Assembly (NCBI GenBank): GCA_029204225.1
Contig: CM055113.1
Span: 7,961,852-8,025,851 of the forward strand
Reading direction: 5' to 3'
Origin: Diphasiastrum complanatum
Lineage: Eukaryota > Streptophyta > Lycopodiopsida > Lycopodiales > Lycopodiaceae
DNA length: 64,000 nt
The notes beneath the pieces are model-generated. The model did no database searches and was not told where the DNA came from. It worked only from the letters and a program-made list of their open reading frames with translations. Shown one piece after another: positions 61,486-64,000 of this stretch (the stretch's first letter is position 1; every line of letters starts with the position of its first letter). The translations under genes were made by a program, and so were the position numbers.

Positions 61486-62640
61486 TCACTCTATTGCTAA
61501 TATTATCCTCCTTCTTATTGGATTAGTGGCCCCACACCAATCGAAGTTTTTTTGTCTTGGATATTTTGAGCTTCCTAGAGACGAGATTGTTGTTGGCGGG
61601 ATTGGTAAATCTTGTTGCTGATGCCCTCCAGAATTAAGGAACGGCATTGGTTTGTAATAGTGGAGCATACCCTGAAGAAATTAGTGAGTTTTCCACAGCT
61701 CCACCATATCAACATGAAGCACGGAAGTGAGGGCTGCTCGATAATAAAGCCGCTCTATGTTGATGTGGTCATCTTGAGTCTTCAAAGATTTATTGATGTC
61801 GATGGCAATTGGTGGTAGCACTCAATCCCAATAACCTTTTAGTTCCGTAAAAAATGCTACCAGACCGCAATTATCCGCAAAGTAACGCACATCACGATCA
61901 GGATTGCCATGGTGCTTTTGGTAGAATACATGACAATTTCTGACCATGTCATCAGCTGGGTTGTCGATATCCACACATGTGAGCATGGGCCAAAAAATCT
62001 TATGGTGGTAGGAAACGGTTCTCGTTGCGCTACCGGATAATAATATGGATTGGTGCGCATAGAGGCGGGTGCGTCCAGATACCATGCCATGGAGGTTTTG
62101 CTTTGGAGAAATAGCTGATGGCGCCAGGCTGGTTGTGGATCTAGGAGCTTGACCGCTTCCTTATGAATTTTGCAATGATCAAGATTTGGAAGGATGTAGT
62201 CGCCTCGCTCCTTGGTAGTTTGATACTTATTTGCAAACTCTTGAGATATAAGCAATCTTGCTAGGCGCATTGGGCGTGATCCTGTGCCTTATTGTGGGTG
62301 CTTCAGCTACCAAGACATATTCTTGTGGATCAGGTTGCGGAGAGAGAGGTGGTGAAGGGTTGGATTCAGCAATGCGTTGAGATTCTGGAGAAAATTGGCG
62401 TTGAATGAAGGGAAAGTTAGTTGTGTCGATGAGGTTAGAAGCAGAAGAGAGGAAGAGATGGTGTTGGGAGGAAGTACCACCAGTGTCCTATGATTTAGTT
62501 GGTGGAGGAGTTGCCAATACTTGTCGTGGTCCTTGGAATGCGAAGCCTTGATTGATTGATGGAGACCCTTAGAAACCTGCCCCATCTCCATCATCAGATC
62601 CATCGTAATGACGTCCGGAGTTGTGGAATTCATTGTTCGT
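61486..62640 (-). pseudogene. Unidentified minus-strand coding-like block between the transposase copies
   Basis: Minus-strand frames 62307-62633, 61857-62270 and 61822-62085, then pieces down to 61486. They include a Ser/Leu-rich start (SSLLLLTSSTQLTFPSFNAN), EFANKYQTTKERGDYILPNL, WRHQLFLQSKTSMAWYLDAP, then in a shifted frame CVDIDNPADDMVRNCHVFYQ and FADNCGLVAFFTELKGYWD. The transitions look like frameshifts within one protein, so it reads as a decayed gene or a captured host gene fragment. I do not recognise the family. Confidence 0.4.
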
Positions 62641-62655
62641 GGAATTCTAATGTGG

Positions 62656-63860
62656 ACTTAAACATCATGATGTTAATTCTTCATGGAATGAATCCATTGA
62701 TGGTATGAAACGGTTGTCTAGTCTTTATGAATTATCCTATTGGAGAAATTTATTGATAATTTATCTATTGGATCCTATGCACATATTCAAAATGTCAGTG
62801 AATCACTATGGAACCACATCATTGGCATAAAAGACAACTTCGTAGCTCGTAAAGATCTACAAGCGGTAGACATGAAAAGATCCTATTGGATTCAATACAC
62901 TGAAGATGGAGATGAGATTCTAGATTCTTACAAAAGAGCAACTCTCACATGTAAAACATGTCATAAAACAAATGAGAACTCTAACAAGCTATGCACATTC
63001 TTTATACAAATCAATTACCAAAGATGATAAATTAAGTGGATTGAAATTGCATGATTGGCATAAGATGTTGCAGCTCATACTTCCACTTTTTATTCGAGGT
63101 CTCTTCAATGATGACATACAAAATACGCTTTACAATTTATCATTGATGATTAGGTTTGTATATCTTTTTAAACACTTGTATAAATATGTGCTATTTTAAT
63201 ATTTTTATGTGCTAAACAACCTAATGTTATATCAATATTCTTGTAGGTGGATTTTCTCAAAAGAAATAAAACAAAATGAATTGGATTGCATGAAAATCCA
63301 AATGATCGAAATTGTATGTTTGTTGGAAAGAGATTTTCCAACTTCCTTTTTGGATATACACGTTCATCTTCCAGTGCATTTGGTCGAAGAAGTATCAATT
63401 GCAGGACCTATGCACACGCAATGGATGTTCTGCCTTGAGCGTTTTATGAAAGTTTTGAAGGGCTTTGTGAGACAAAAGACAAGGCCAGAAGGTAGTACTG
63501 CAGAAGGTTGGTTTGTACAAGAATCTCTGTTTTATATTACCGAAATAATCTCACAATTGCATCCTACAAGTCCAAAAATGTGGTGTGAAGAAGAAGATGA
63601 ACGTGTTAAGGGTGAAGTACCACAAGGAAATGGTGTGCAAAAGAGACTTTCATCTCAATTAAAAGAGAAAATTGACACGTTCATTATATATAACTGTGGA
63701 CAATTGGAAAATTGAATTTCAAGGTATGAAGAAGCCAAAAGGAAGAAACTTAACATTGAAACGAAGAAGAAATATCAAGCGAAGAAGAAGGAGGGCGTTG
63801 GAGAACGACGAACCTTTGGAGCCTTTATCTTCAAAATGCACTTGTGAATGAATTTTTGAT
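62656..63860 (+). pseudogene. CACTA transposase, copy 2 (3' portion), broken
   Basis: It starts abruptly at ACATCATGATGTTAATTC, the same point as copy 1 at about 58134, and matches copy 1 closely to 58966, including the intron (63150-63247, acceptor TTGTAG). It then continues further than copy 1: RQKTRPEGSTAEGWFVQES and a C-terminal part to a stop at 63713-63715. It has its own breaks: a one-base loss near 62790 and a gap of about 13 bp near 62922 relative to copy 1, both shifting frame. After the stop, 63721-63845 still reads as a lysine-rich, coding-like stretch. The 13-bp gap and point changes show the copies have diverged. Confidence 0.85.
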
Positions 63861-64000
63861 ACGATGCTAAAAGTATCCGAAAACGGAGAAGAAGTGACCG
63901 AATTAGAATGAGAATTTGTTTATGGATGTGGATGGAAAGTTAGTGTATTATTGTCTTTGTGAAATTTTATTTTTGTACTATCCAATATATAAATAATATT

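Larger units (their letters stand above)
54252..64000 (+). mobile_element. CACTA (En/Spm) DNA transposon, left end and transposase; right end not seen
   Basis: CACTACAACACCCG at 54252 has the CACTA terminal signature. It is followed by about 450 bp of palindromic subterminal repeats, then a plus-strand transposase gene of the TNP2/Transposase_21 family. No inverse TGTAGTG end is found before 64000, so the right end lies outside the window or has been lost. The interior holds a second partial transposase copy (62656 on), a microsatellite array and other sequence, so it may be a composite of two CACTA elements. Confidence 0.75.

Overview
This is plant nuclear DNA, almost certainly from an angiosperm with a large, repeat-rich genome. 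The evidence is one spliced plant-type gene (a TDY-class MAP kinase with consensus GT-AG introns), plant Ty1/copia and Ty3/gypsy elements with LTRs and initiator-tRNA-Met primer binding sites, a CACTA (En/Spm) transposon, and a piece of plant mitochondrial-type DNA carrying rps11. I cannot name the species. Only one host gene is convincing; nearly everything else is transposon.

Layout. 1-8286: old copia remnants (integrase, then an LTR-like tract and RNase H, all minus strand), interrupted by two related copia elements placed head to head (minus 2970-5400, plus 5576-8286); each keeps only its 3' LTR. 8287-11080: no clear gene. 11081-36963 (minus): the MAP kinase gene, 11 coding exons, 573 codons. 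Coding exon 4 (35288-35347) and exon 5 (13070-13219) are separated by a 22,068-bp intron, while the other nine introns are 142-449 bp.

The giant intron is a nest: an inverted pair of gypsy LTRs (15618-16691), a gypsy chromodomain split by about 2.3 kb of organelle-like DNA with a truncated mitochondrial rps11 (16906-19232), the same gypsy's integrase split by a complete copia element (19575-24622), then further gypsy elements (25085-34208) whose LTRs suggest one element inside another.

37000-43845: the 5' end of the kinase gene, a short tandem duplication, and about 5 kb in which I see no gene. 43846-49469: a copia element with a perfect 5-bp target duplication. Its reverse transcriptase region has been replaced in frame by about 1.04 kb of unrelated, uninterrupted reading frame; this is the best candidate for something undescribed. 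49475-52729: another copia element (minus) with an internal deletion. 52790-53560: a gag fragment. 54252-64000: the left end and transposase gene of a CACTA element, with palindromic subterminal repeats, a partly duplicated transposase, a composite microsatellite array, a series of hairpins with different stems, and an unidentified minus-strand coding-like block between the two transposase copies.

The kinase would act in a phosphorylation cascade. The transposon genes are mostly broken and do not form a working set; the interest lies in how they are nested, inverted and fused.
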